Positions 36,740 through 46,500 of a stretch of 64,000 nucleotides of DNA are shown one piece after another. Position numbers and translations under genes: made by a program. How positions within the stretch are numbered: the first letter of the stretch is position 1; the number at the start of each line of letters is the position of its first letter. The stretch is from Lophium mytilinum (lineage: Eukaryota > Ascomycota > Dothideomycetes > Mytilinidiales > Mytilinidiaceae): assembly GCA_010093605.1 (NCBI GenBank), contig MU004188.1:878341-942340 (forward strand). The letters run 5' to 3'. The notes beneath the pieces were generated by a model, which made no database searches, was not told the DNA's origin, and worked only from the letters and a program-made list of their open reading frames with translations.

Positions 36740-37710
36740 AACCAATCATGTCCACCTATCATTTCAGACGAGTTCGTCTACACGTTCGACCGCACCACCC
36801 AGTGGCTGAGTCGAAGCAGTGATCTTCAATCTCCTTTTCGAATGTAATAACATGAAACATGCCCCCCTTCTCTTTCTTTGCATATATCCACGTCGATGAG
36901 TCTTGGGAAACTGGCGTTATTTGCGGATTTTTGATACCTGGAGGCACACTACATGCATAGGATGGAACATGCCAGACCGCATCGGTCGTTATCTCTTTTG
37001 TTCTGGTTACTCTTCGCTTCTTTGGTCGGGAAGCTGCAGGCTTCGTTGTCAGTCTTTGCTGCAGGCGGACGACGCTCTGGCAGTTTATTCACTGGTGGTT
37101 TGCATCATCTAGAGGAAATGAAATTGGATTGAAGAATACCAACAGTTGGCCTTTTGTGTGATACATCGCTGAGACATTAGTCTGCTTAGAATCGCCTGAC
37201 GGTGTTGGTGTGAATGGCTGGTTAAGGCGAACAGCTCACTTATGTCTCAAGTAGTCTTCTGGTGAGCGGCAGTAAGATGGAAAAGCAATCAAGACTAGAT
37301 GTGAGGCCAAAGGCCGTTGTATTGATGATGGTGAGGAAGCTAGCTAATGAGCGGAAGGAGGAAGGATATACAAAAGATGCTGAGTAAGCCTGCTAGAGAG
37401 GAAGGTGCCCGACACTGAACACACATCACCACTACACGCGGGGGCAAGCACGTTTTACAAGCACGTGCTACGAGCTCGTCCTTCAATGATGTTTTGTGTG
37501 AGAACCATTATGACTTTCCTATGACGATCTTCCGCTTTGCCAAGACTTGTTATGTTCCGGGCAACCTCTGGCCATTCAGAGACAACCGAACGTCACCAAG
37601 CTACAAAGGTACCACCACACCTCTTCAACCACCACCGCCCTTGTTAGCAGAAAATCCCACTGCCCAAGCAGACCATCCTCATCGAACCCCAGTCCCAACA
37701 CGCCACAGCT
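36740..37710. other. Intergenic region with an AGCACGTGCT palindrome
   Basis: About 970 bp between two plus-strand genes. A 10-bp palindrome with a CACGTG core is at 37460-37469, about 240 bp upstream of APQ12. Nothing else was recognised. Confidence 0.5.
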
Positions 37711-38198
37711 ATGGATCTCATACAAGGTACGCGCTCCACTCCACCACAGTTCTTCACGCGTCACCTCACTGACGGCCACCAGACTCTCTCTTCTACCTCA
37801 TGCGGAACTCACCCTCCTACCTCCAAACCCTCTCTTCCATTCCCGCCAAAATCCAAGCCTTCAGCAACACTGTCTCACCACCCACCGACCTCACCTCCAT
37901 CGCGCTTATCCTCGTCATCATCGTTCTCTTGTATATTCTCGTCAGCTGGGTATGGGCATTAGTGCGCTTCTGGATACGTCTAGCAACACGCATAGTATTC
38001 TGGAGCGCGATAGTGGCGGTGGGCGCGTACGTGTGGCTGCGAGGGATAGAAGGCGTCGTGGAAGACGTGCAAGAATGGGCGGAAGTGTGGACCGCGGAGT
38101 ACGGGAAGGCGAAGGTGGAGTACGCGAGATACCAGACCGATGGGCAGTGGCAGAAACCGATGGGTTCGCAACCGAGGGGTGCGCGGAGGAGATGGTGA
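37711..38198 (+). CDS. APQ12: APQ12-family nuclear envelope/ER membrane protein
   Basis: Two exons: 37711-37726 (only MDLIQ plus one base) and 37783-38198, giving 143 residues. After DSLFYLMRNSPSYLQTL comes the conserved TVSPPTDLTSIALIL, leading into two hydrophobic stretches (about residues 48-68 and 78-98). FWIRLATRIVFW lies between and at the start of the second. The C-terminus is short and basic. Apq12 proteins sit in the nuclear envelope and ER and, in yeast, affect nuclear pore assembly, mRNA export and membrane lipid balance. The 16-base first exon is supported by a clean GTACGC donor and CCACCAG acceptor that keep the family N-terminus. Confidence 0.85.
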
Positions 38199-38770
38199 AA
38201 TGAGAGATGGTGCTGTTGGTCTCTGGTTGTTTTAAGACTGGGTTTGGGAAGTCTCGTTGCCTGTGGATGGATATTTCCAGGTTGGAGAACTGCCTGAGGG
38301 CACTCCGGCAGTTGCATTGGGATGGAGTTATTTTCATATGGCTACTACGATTTACGACCTTGGGTGGATTGGTAAACTAGGACACTCGATTTCACGACTC
38401 GGGACCTTAGACTCTGGAGATGCGCGATACCCGCCGGAGGTAGTCGCAGGCCTCAAATGCTTCAGCGATTTATGAGGTATATTCAGCGCGATCCGCACTG
38501 TCGTTGCTTTTGGAAGACGTCTCACCCTTAATATCGCCTTCCGCAAGAAAACATATGATTGCACCTGCGAATCGTACCAGTCAGCTCCTACTTCTGCCGT
38601 CATTGTTTTCTTCAATCTCCTCCTTTGACAGTTGCAGCATTGTATCCAAAGCTTCCTAACTTTGCGCAGCTTCAGGATTCATTTTCAGTATCCATTCCCA
38701 GATAGCCCGTATCCGACGCCTTTCGCTTCATCATTTCTACCGCGTTAAGAACCTCAGTGTCGCCCTCAAC
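38199..38770. other. Intergenic region
   Basis: About 570 bp between APQ12 and the transporter gene, both on the plus strand. Nothing recognised apart from short chance frames. Confidence 0.6.
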
Positions 38771-40944
38771 ATGTCTGAGAGCCGTGAATCCGAATGGGAG
38801 AGCATCTCTGATCCGATCAGCCGAGCAGAGTCAATCTTAGATCGCGATAGATCTCAATTTCACGGACCTTGGAATGTGCCTCATGCTAGTACTGAGGTGT
38901 TACTGCCACAGACGCGGCACCCTCGTGTTGTGCAAGACGCTTCAGCGCCTCCCGGGAGACTTGGCTCTTTGGGTTTCGAATCAGAGGGAATCAGCGCGGC
39001 TATCCCAAGGCACGAGGATGGTGGAATCGAACTTCAAACGTTTGAAACAGGCCCTCAAACTCAGGCACCAACCGCCCCTGCTTTTCCGGCTACGATACAC
39101 CATCAGGCTGTTCCCGCTGTGCGTACAGCAAACCTGACTCGGAGGTCCGATTTACGCATCATGCCATTCTTGATACTGCTGTTTATCCTATTTTATCTCT
39201 CATGGTATGTTCTTTCTCAACTTCAATAAACATTGCAACTTGGCTGACATGTTGTTTCCCTAGTGGCAACGTTGTGTGAGTGTCGTCCTTGATGATGCCC
39301 AACAGTCCACAAAGACACCTTCTAACACTTCTTGAAGCAACCCCCGGATCCATCGCATCGGCAAAGACTTCCATACATCGCACCACGAAGTCATGGTGCA
39401 ATGGTCACTGTTCTATGCTGGCTATATCCTGATCGGAATACCATTCAGTTTGTGTCTACAGTTTATGTTAAACTCCCATGCCTGGTGTAAGATGACATAT
39501 GAGGATGTCTGGCCGACCCCTGCTGACACCGTCTAGTCCTAGTCGCATTCGGGTTCGCCGGCTGCGTGATCTTTGCGACACCATTCGTGGGGAACATACA
39601 TTCGCTACGTTCTCTGCGATTTCTTCTAGGTATATTGGGGGGCCAAGTCCTCCCTGGAACTGCCATTCTTCTTGGCCGATTTTATTCAAAAGCCGAGCTT
39701 TACGTCCGATTTGGGCTGTGCGTGTTGGTGGGCACTCTCTTTGGCGCTTGGAGTGGTTTTCTTGGGGACGCCTTAGAGTGGGTTAAAGATCTAGGACGAG
39801 ACTTTATAAAGCTAGAATGCTAATTCGCTAGGCGCGCATCTCGGTCGGATAGGTCGGCCACACAACACGTCCCGTGAGCATTATTCCAAGAGTACTGTAC
39901 ATTCGTTTGCCGCCGCTTGAGGTGCCTCGGCAATGTCTCGAAGTTTTCGGCCAAGATGTGATATCTGTCGACGCGAAATTGGAGCCGTTCTTCGAAACCT
40001 TTGACGACTTGGTTATCAGGCTAGAGTACCTCAAGCAGCGTCAATTCTCTATCAAATCCTACTAGGAGTCGTCGCAACTTAGAGCGTTCAGAAGTCGACT
40101 GACACTTCAAGCAGATTAGCCAACATCTACATCCTTGAAGGGCTGCTCATAGCGTTTCTTGGCTCTGCGGCTATATTCCTAATTCCAACGTCCCGGACCA
40201 CGCGGCGTGTCAGCCTTTGGAGAATGCTGCGCTGTTCTGGCGCCTTTAGCCGTGGAGACAACACCTTGAGGGACTCTACACAGCATCAAGACAGGCGATT
40301 TAGTTTGCGATGCTTGGCAAATAGACACACGGCTCTCTGCTCATTGGCTCTATTTCAGACCAATTTCATCCTCCAAAGTATACCCACCTTCACGCCACAG
40401 ATCATAGCTCATATGGGACTCGAAGGCACAAGCGCCCAGATCGGATCAGCAGTACACTCAACCTTCCTCACCAAATTGACTTAGCTTACCCCTATAGGTA
40501 CCCCTCGCAGGTTCTGCTCTCTGGGTCATCTTTCTCACCGTGCTCTGCGCCAGCAACAATATCACACTCACCCGCTTCATCTACGCAACGTTCGCTGCTT
40601 TTTCTATTGTCGGCGCCGCCGGCGTCCTCTGGGTAACTGCGCCGGTCGTGCGGTACATCGCCGTCATCCTCCTTGCAAGTGGTGTAATTCCTGCTATGCC
40701 GGCACTTTTAGTCTGCGGCGTCAATCGCGCGAGATCACCCCGCGAGAAGGCTTTAGTGGCGGGGTTCCTCAGTTCAACTGGTGCGCTGGGCGGGTGGACC
40801 GGCGGGGTTATCGGGTTAGCGCACTTAGCAGGTCATTCTGAACCTGGGATTTGGGTTGGCCATGTCGTTAACCTCATCGCTGCGGTTTCTGCTACGGTTA
40901 TTGGGGATGTAGGCATTGTTTTGTATGATCTGCGGGATTCTTGA
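38771..40944 (+). CDS. MFS transporter, Dal5/allantoate-permease-like, divergent
   Basis: Six exons are proposed: 38771-39204, 39264-39275 (a 12-base microexon), 39338-39486, 39537-39777, 40115-40451 and 40498-40944, giving 539 residues. About 130 hydrophilic residues precede the first membrane helix (RIMPFLILLFILFYLSC). GNVVNPRIHRIGKDF matches the region after TM1 of the anion:cation symporter family. WSLFYAGYILIGIPFSLCLQ and RFLLGILGGQVLPGTAILLG resemble TM2 and TM4-5. About a dozen hydrophobic segments are present, and the tail is short. Substrate cannot be predicted; the family carries allantoate, nicotinate, biotin precursors and other organic anions. The fourth intron is about 337 bp, far longer than its neighbours, but GA joined to ATTAGCC restores the frame exactly. 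Divergence could mean a fast-evolving or decaying gene. Confidence 0.72.
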
Positions 40945-41381
40945 GGGGTGACGGGGGTGTTCAAGATTGAGCGCGACAAGCACTTTTGAGCACTTGAAGC
41001 GACTGTTTCCCAGGGAGGATCGAAACATCACATCGCAAGTGAAGAAATAGGAGAATCAATCAGAAGATCCTCTTTCTGCTGTAAGTAGTATGTTGAGATG
41101 ACTGAAGTTGAGTGACGCCGCCTAACTAGGACTAGCGCGATATCCCAGCCACCGCCCAGCCACCGCCCAGCCACCACCCTCCAGCCACCCCTGACTTCCA
41201 TTCACCTTGTTCAATGCAAATGGCTGGTAAGACCCATTCTTCTAGTTGATAGTCCGCTCACCATACTACCGTCCTACCGTACTACCGCCGAACTACTAAC
41301 GAATCTAACGAATTTATTTCCACTTAAACATATCTAATATCTGTGTCTACTCAATCAGCCCGCATACACATACCTAGCACC
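40945..41381. other. Intergenic region with a short 11-bp tandem repeat
   Basis: About 440 bp. Three copies of an 11-base unit (CCCAGCCACCG) lie at about 41144-41176, followed by a run of CTACCG-like motifs. No gene was seen. Confidence 0.55.
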
Positions 41382-42227
41382 ATGCATCTTACCCTAAGAA
41401 AGACTGTTCTCTTCTACCTCACCTCCCTCATCTCCCCATCCACCGCCCTCCAACCCAGACAAGCCATCACCACCCCCGCCGCCGAATTCTCCTCTGCTGC
41501 TGCACAACTACTATCACTCTACCTACCCACCTCTGTACAATCCGCCATCGCGTCCGCAGCAGCAGCAGCGAGCATCACCGGTAAGACACGTCACCTCCTT
41601 TTCTAGTTTGCGAGCACCCACTAACGGATATCGGTGCTTCAGGCGATCCATCAAGCGTAGTCGAAGCCGCGTTCACGGCCTCTGCCACCCCGGCATGGTT
41701 CTCAGCGCTGCCGACGCAGTATCACAGTAACGTGCAAGCGCTAGAGAGCGCGATCGAGAAACTAAGGGGACAGGCGAGTACCGGCGTGCCCGGGGCGCCG
41801 CGGGTGATCGTGACGACGGTTCAGGGGGGGAGTACTGTGCTTACGGTTACGGGGGGAGCGACGGAGACGGGGGATTTGAGCGCGAGTAGGACGGGGGTGG
41901 TTAGTAGCGCGGAAAGCGTGAGTACTCGAGATTTCAGCTGTTATATTGCAGGTTAGGAATGGAGTGCTAATTCGGGTATAGGCTGCTTCTTCGGCGCTCT
42001 CGTCGGGCCTCTCGAGTGCTTCTTCGGTGGCGTCTTCGGCGCGCTCAAGTGCTTCGTCGGTTGCGGCGGAGGCGTCTGCGTCGTTGAGTAGTGTGCTGAG
42101 TAGCTTGTCGGCGTCGGTGGCGGCGGCGAGCTCGACGTCCACGTCTTCGGGCTTTGCAGCGCCGACGAGGGTGCCGATGGCTGCGATGGGAGTGCTCGGG
42201 ATGTTGGGGGCGGTAATGGCGTTGTAG
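41382..42227 (+). CDS. Small Ser/Ala-rich GPI-anchored cell-wall protein
   Basis: Three exons: 41382-41580, 41643-41917 and 41982-42227, giving 239 residues. A signal peptide is clear (MHLTLRKTVLFYLTSLISPS, cleaved about residue 22 before LQPRQ). The middle (AWFSALPTQYHSNVQALESA) is the only ordered-looking part. The third exon codes almost only for Ser and Ala. The end (PMAAMGVLGMLGAVMAL) is a typical GPI-signal hydrophobic tail after a Ser-Ser-Gly-rich site. Such proteins are attached to the plasma membrane or wall; heavy O-mannosylation is likely. Exons 2 and 3 use GCG and TCG codons strongly and are GC-rich compared with the flanks. I do not recognise a named family. Confidence 0.75.
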
Positions 42228-42519
42228 ATAGGTTGGCAGGTGGCGTTATATAGTGGGTGTCGTGTTTATATGGCTGGGCCTGGCGTTCGTGAAGGCGACT
42301 TATCGACCTCGTAATGCAGCGGGGTTATGTTTGTAAGGATATCAGCGCTCTCACTATCCTACGATTTGCGTTTTGCAATGTCGTTCAACCTTCTTTCATA
42401 TCTGAGATTTCAAACCACCATTCACGTCATTCCACGTACTAGATTCTTTATCGTGAGGTTTGCTGTTTTGATGAAAAGTACAAATCAAGCTACAGTTTAA
42501 GCTACAATATAAAAAATAC

Positions 42520-45500
42520 TTACACTGGCGCAGGTAATTCCTTTGGCCACGTGGAAGCATATCTCACCTGTGGGGATGCGTCCAACGTAGTCGGTATTTT
42601 ACCGATCTTTTGGATTAAGTAAAGCTCGCGAGCAGCTCGCCATTGCCTTCTGAATGTAGCCTCTTCACCTCGGTGCCGCTTCTTCTCTAGCTCCTTTAGC
42701 CGCTCTTGTTTCTTTCTTTCACGTCTCTCGGTCTCCTCTTCAGATTCGTAGCGAGGCTTCTTGTCCGTCCCGGTTCTAGTAGGGGGATAGACTGTGAATG
42801 GCTTGTATTCGAGTCCATACTTCTCTTCGAGATCTTTGATACGGAGGAGGAGTCTGTTTCTTTCCTCACTCCGGTCATTCCGATCTTTCGTCAAGTTTTC
42901 GTTCTCCGTTCTGAGTTCTTGTATTTGCAAGTTCAGAAGCGACACATCAACGCCATCGCCATTCTTCTTGTACTCTACAAGCTCTTTTTCCAGGGCCCTT
43001 TTCTTCTTCTTGAGCTTGTCGTAGCTCTCATCGTCGTCCTTAGATTTGTTCTTGTAGACTTCGGCCCAGTATCTAGATTCTTCACATTCTTTCCGAGCCG
43101 CTTCAAGGTCGACTCTACGGGCCTCGCTCGATGCATTGAGTTGCTCATAGAGAATCTCGGTCTCTTTTTGAGATCGCGTTTGCTCCTCTAGCTGCGATAA
43201 TACTTCGTAAAGCTCTTCCTTAGCCTCTAAATTGGATTCCTCAAGCTCTTCGATCTTCTGTTCCCATCTTGCGATATCTTCTCGAAGATCTTCGTTCGTG
43301 GCCTGGAGGTCCTCAATCTTCTGGTGTCGCTCTGAGACTACATCATTCGCTTCCTTGTGAGCTCGTTCAAGGGCCTCGATTTGGAGTCGTTGTTCCTTCC
43401 CCGATTTGGCCATCATCATTAGCTGGGCTCCCATCGTGCCTTTGTAGCCTTCGAACTGCCGGTACTTTTCTTCAACCTTCTCCCAGTTCTCAAGCGTGAA
43501 CTCAGTTTCCACGTTCTGCAAGAAAGTAGTAGCCGCGATTTCGTCTTGCAATGACTTGATCTTATCCTCTTGCGCGGACCTTTCAGCCTTTAGGCCCTCC
43601 ATTGCTTCTAGCTCGCGTTTGGCTACTCCCGCCTCCCGTTGTGCTTCTACTAGCTGCTCCTTGAGCTCTTCGATCTCTTTCCCGAGATCTCTTACCTTCG
43701 TTTCGCCATCGCCTAAGCCAGTCTCTTCTTTCGCCAACGTAAATTCCGTGTCCTTTTCTTCGAGCTTTCTGGTCAATGACTGAAGTTGATCTCCGCACTC
43801 TGTAGCCTGGGTTTTCATTTTTGAAGCGGCCTTTTCGGAGTCCTCGAGCTTTTGCTTCGCTTTGAGGAGTTGTTCGTCTAACCTTCTGATTTCTTCGGCC
43901 AATTTGTCATTGCGCGCCTTCTCGAGTGCGCTCTCAACCAATTTTTCTTCTGCTTCGGCTTCCAGTTTCTTGACTTTCTCCGCCGCGGCTTCATAGTTCT
44001 TGGCCCTTTGTTCCAAATCTTCCTCCCTTAACCCAGCTGTCCAGAGCTGCCCTTTAGCGGTTGCTAGCTGCCCTTTAGCTGTTGCTCGTTGCCACTTAGC
44101 TGCCGCTAGTCGCACCTTGGCTGTCGCAAGCTGGTCTTCCTTCTCCTCCAGATCTTTCCACGCCTCCTTCAATTGCAATTCTCTTTTATCTAGCTGATCG
44201 CCCAGCATCACTATAGTTTCCCCAAACCGCTTCTTTTCTTCCCCAAAATGCCTCTTGTCTTCCCCACGTTTCCACTTTTCTTCCTCACATTTCCTCCTTT
44301 CACTCAGAACCCTTTCGTGGAAAGCTTCGTACATTATCGAATTATCCGTGTCCTTTTCCTTGAACCTCCTCAAGCGCGTTTTGAACAGTTCCCCTCGCCC
44401 AGGGAGCAGCAGTTCCTTTGCGATGCTCTTAATGTATGCTTGCTCCCATGCCGAGGGTCCGGGAATATTGAAAGTACTTTTTCCAGCATGAATGTCAGCG
44501 ACTCGCTCTTCTTGCTCACTCTGTAGTTCTTGGAGTGGCTTCGTGCGATATATTGCGTTCGTTTCCGCATTTTCTTCGTCTATCTTCTTCGCATACTCCG
44601 CGCCACGTTTACGCCCTTCTCGAAACTCGCGATGCGCTTCTTCTATCTCGCACTCCTTTTGGTCCCGCACTTCCTGGGTGAGCTCGGGGGTTTTAGGCGG
44701 GCTCGGGGATTGGCTTTCGACTGGCGAAGGAGATCTTGGCTTATTAGTATTGTCTTCACCGTCACCGGTAGACGGTTGCTGACCTTGATCCTTCCCCAAG
44801 GGAGTCCATCCCTTATCAGTGGTAGGGGGCCTGTGACCCCCCCAGGCGATTAGTACCGGATCCTCCTCGATAGCGCGATCATACCCCTTGACAACCGTCT
44901 GGTCAATCTCAGCACCGTTCTCCTTCGATTTTTCCGGTGAGTCCTCCTCCATCACAGTCCCCTCCGGTTCTGTCTGGTCACTCTCCGCACCGTTCTCCTT
45001 CGGTTTTTCCGGTGAGTCCTCCTCCATCACAGTCCCCTCCGGTTCTCCTAATGCGAAGAGAGTGTTCGCCCTCTCAGGTTTAATCGGCACCCGTGAACGC
45101 GTAACAATTGCTCCATACGGTTTCTTATCGTGTCTTTCGCTCGGAGGAATTACCTTCTCATAAGCTTCCTCCAGCTTTGTATCGTAAGGCATATACAGTG
45201 GCCTATTTTTATCCATAAGCCCTTCGTGCCTGAAGCGGTGAAGTGCCAGGTCAAAGCTGTCGATATCGTGCTCGCCTAGCAACAACCGCCAGGCAGGTTT
45301 CGACGGGCCCGATTGTACTGCGAGTAATCGGCGACGCCTTGCTTCTATAGTCTGATGGAAGGAAGATACAGCGTCTAGCGAGGGCTCATCTTCTGTCTGC
45401 GGAGTAGGGCTATCCGACTGCGAAGTAGGGTCTTCTGGGGTGGTCACCTCAGGCCCGCTCTCAATATGCTTGATGGTTGGACTGACATCGTCTTCCTCCT

Positions 45501-46500
45501 TCTGTGTTTCATATGACGTTAAATCATCTTGTTCTTCATTCTTCTGCGATGATGTGCTATCCGAATTGTTCATAACGGGGCTGCGCTCTTCCGTCTCTAT
45601 AGGTACGGAGACATCACCATCAATCTCTTGCGAATAAATCGAGGATGGGCTCTCGAGCTCGTCCTCATCCGAGTCACGACGATGGCCACGACGACTCTCC
45701 CGGCCAGAGCTGGCGCGGCTCGCGATCGAGGGAGACACGGTACTATCAGACTCTTCAGAATAAACCGACGTCGGGCTTTCAGGATCGTCTTCATATATGC
45801 TAAGAAGAGTCTGAAGAGTGTCTCGGTCTGAGGTGGCGCGATACTCTTCTTCGGCATCGTCAGGAAGCGCGGTTGATTCCTCGGTATCGGCTTGCGGCTC
45901 TGGTGGCTCTGCGAGCTCATCAATAATTGCTTCGTAAGAGTCGTCAAGCCCCATACCTTCCCTTAATAAAATATGTACTTCGTCGTCTTCAGACTGTGTC
46001 GGTGACTTAAAACCTCGGGGTTTATCTTCTACAGCTTCGGTAGGCTGCTCCTGGTCGTGGATCGAAAGACTTGGATCTACGCTCATGTCTGCTTCGTCAG
46101 AGATTTCTTTCGCAGCCTCAGAAGGTGCTTCCTCCACAGGAGCCGGTACTTCTTCCACAGCGGCAGGCACTTCAGCCACTTCAAAATGGGCGGTGTCTTC
46201 GGCTGGGGCATCGATGACTTGAGGGTCTTCCGAAACGGGTGCAACATCCTCGGTTTCTGCTGGAGGCGGAAGGTCTTCCGAGGCTACTTCGATCGCCTTC
46301 TCTTCCTCGGCAGGGGCAGTTTCTTCGGGGGGAGGAGGAGAAACGATTTCAGTTAGAGCTGGTTCGTCTTGGTTTTCGTTCACGTCTTCTGGATTTTCGG
46401 GCGTATCTATATCTTCAGGGCCTTCTTCGAACAGATCGTCGAATCTACCGTCATCCTCCTCTTCAACGGGCTCTTCGTGGGTGTGCGGTAAGTCTGACAT
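42520..46500 (-). CDS. Large acidic coiled-coil protein, unrecognised
   Basis: One uninterrupted exon encodes 1326 residues. Residues 1 to about 370 are very acidic and disordered (Glu, Asp, Pro, Ser). A moderately ordered patch around 370-450 (RRRRLLAVQSGPSKPAWRLL, then DIDSFDLALHRFRHEGLMDK) may be a small domain. Then a 25-residue unit with GTVMEEDSPEK is present twice. From about 590 to 1240 the sequence is nearly continuous coiled coil (for example EEIRRLDEQLLKAKQKLEDS). A run of 7-residue repeats of the type QLATAKG occurs near residue 800. The C-terminus is basic and ends YASTWPKELPAPV. The shape is that of a cytoskeletal, septal or organelle scaffold protein. I cannot name it, and any function is guesswork. 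An intronless 4-kb frame among intron-rich neighbours is unusual here. Confidence 0.82.
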   Translation of the reverse strand: MSDLPHTHEEPVEEEDDGRFDDLFEEGPEDIDTPENPEDVNENQDEPALTEIVSPPPPEETAPAEEEKAIEVASEDLPPPAETEDVAPVSEDPQVIDAPAEDTAHFEVAEVPAAVEEVPAPVEEAPSEAAKEISDEADMSVDPSLSIHDQEQPTEAVEDKPRGFKSPTQSEDDEVHILLREGMGLDDSYEAIIDELAEPPEPQADTEESTALPDDAEEEYRATSDRDTLQTLLSIYEDDPESPTSVYSEESDSTVSPSIASRASSGRESRRGHRRDSDEDELESPSSIYSQEIDGDVSVPIETEERSPVMNNSDSTSSQKNEEQDDLTSYETQKEEDDVSPTIKHIESGPEVTTPEDPTSQSDSPTPQTEDEPSLDAVSSFHQTIEARRRRLLAVQSGPSKPAWRLLLGEHDIDSFDLALHRFRHEGLMDKNRPLYMPYDTKLEEAYEKVIPPSERHDKKPYGAIVTRSRVPIKPERANTLFALGEPEGTVMEEDSPEKPKENGAESDQTEPEGTVMEEDSPEKSKENGAEIDQTVVKGYDRAIEEDPVLIAWGGHRPPTTDKGWTPLGKDQGQQPSTGDGEDNTNKPRSPSPVESQSPSPPKTPELTQEVRDQKECEIEEAHREFREGRKRGAEYAKKIDEENAETNAIYRTKPLQELQSEQEERVADIHAGKSTFNIPGPSAWEQAYIKSIAKELLLPGRGELFKTRLRRFKEKDTDNSIMYEAFHERVLSERRKCEEEKWKRGEDKRHFGEEKKRFGETIVMLGDQLDKRELQLKEAWKDLEEKEDQLATAKVRLAAAKWQRATAKGQLATAKGQLWTAGLREEDLEQRAKNYEAAAEKVKKLEAEAEEKLVESALEKARNDKLAEEIRRLDEQLLKAKQKLEDSEKAASKMKTQATECGDQLQSLTRKLEEKDTEFTLAKEETGLGDGETKVRDLGKEIEELKEQLVEAQREAGVAKRELEAMEGLKAERSAQEDKIKSLQDEIAATTFLQNVETEFTLENWEKVEEKYRQFEGYKGTMGAQLMMMAKSGKEQRLQIEALERAHKEANDVVSERHQKIEDLQATNEDLREDIARWEQKIEELEESNLEAKEELYEVLSQLEEQTRSQKETEILYEQLNASSEARRVDLEAARKECEESRYWAEVYKNKSKDDDESYDKLKKKKRALEKELVEYKKNGDGVDVSLLNLQIQELRTENENLTKDRNDRSEERNRLLLRIKDLEEKYGLEYKPFTVYPPTRTGTDKKPRYESEEETERRERKKQERLKELEKKRHRGEEATFRRQWRAARELYLIQKIGKIPTTLDASPQVRYASTWPKELPAPV
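44045..44128. repeat. 21-bp tandem repeat inside the coiled-coil gene, four copies
   Basis: Units start at 44045, 44066, 44087 and 44108 on the plus strand (AGCTGCCCTTTAGC-type). On the coding strand each gives seven residues of the type AKGQLAT. The 21-bp period equals one coiled-coil heptad, so copy gain or loss would keep the heptad register. Confidence 0.8.
44897..45046. repeat. 75-bp direct repeat inside the coiled-coil gene, two copies
   Basis: Copies begin GTCTGGTCAATCTC (44897) and GTCTGGTCACTCTC (44972), exactly 75 bp apart and nearly identical. They encode the duplicated 25-residue unit with TVMEEDSPEK. High identity points to a recent duplication. Confidence 0.85.

Noticed and set aside
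42706-43191. Plus-strand frame of 161 codons opposite the coiled-coil gene
   Set aside because: It is a shadow of Glu/Lys-rich coiled-coil coding sequence read backwards, rich in Phe, Leu and Ser, without any domain.
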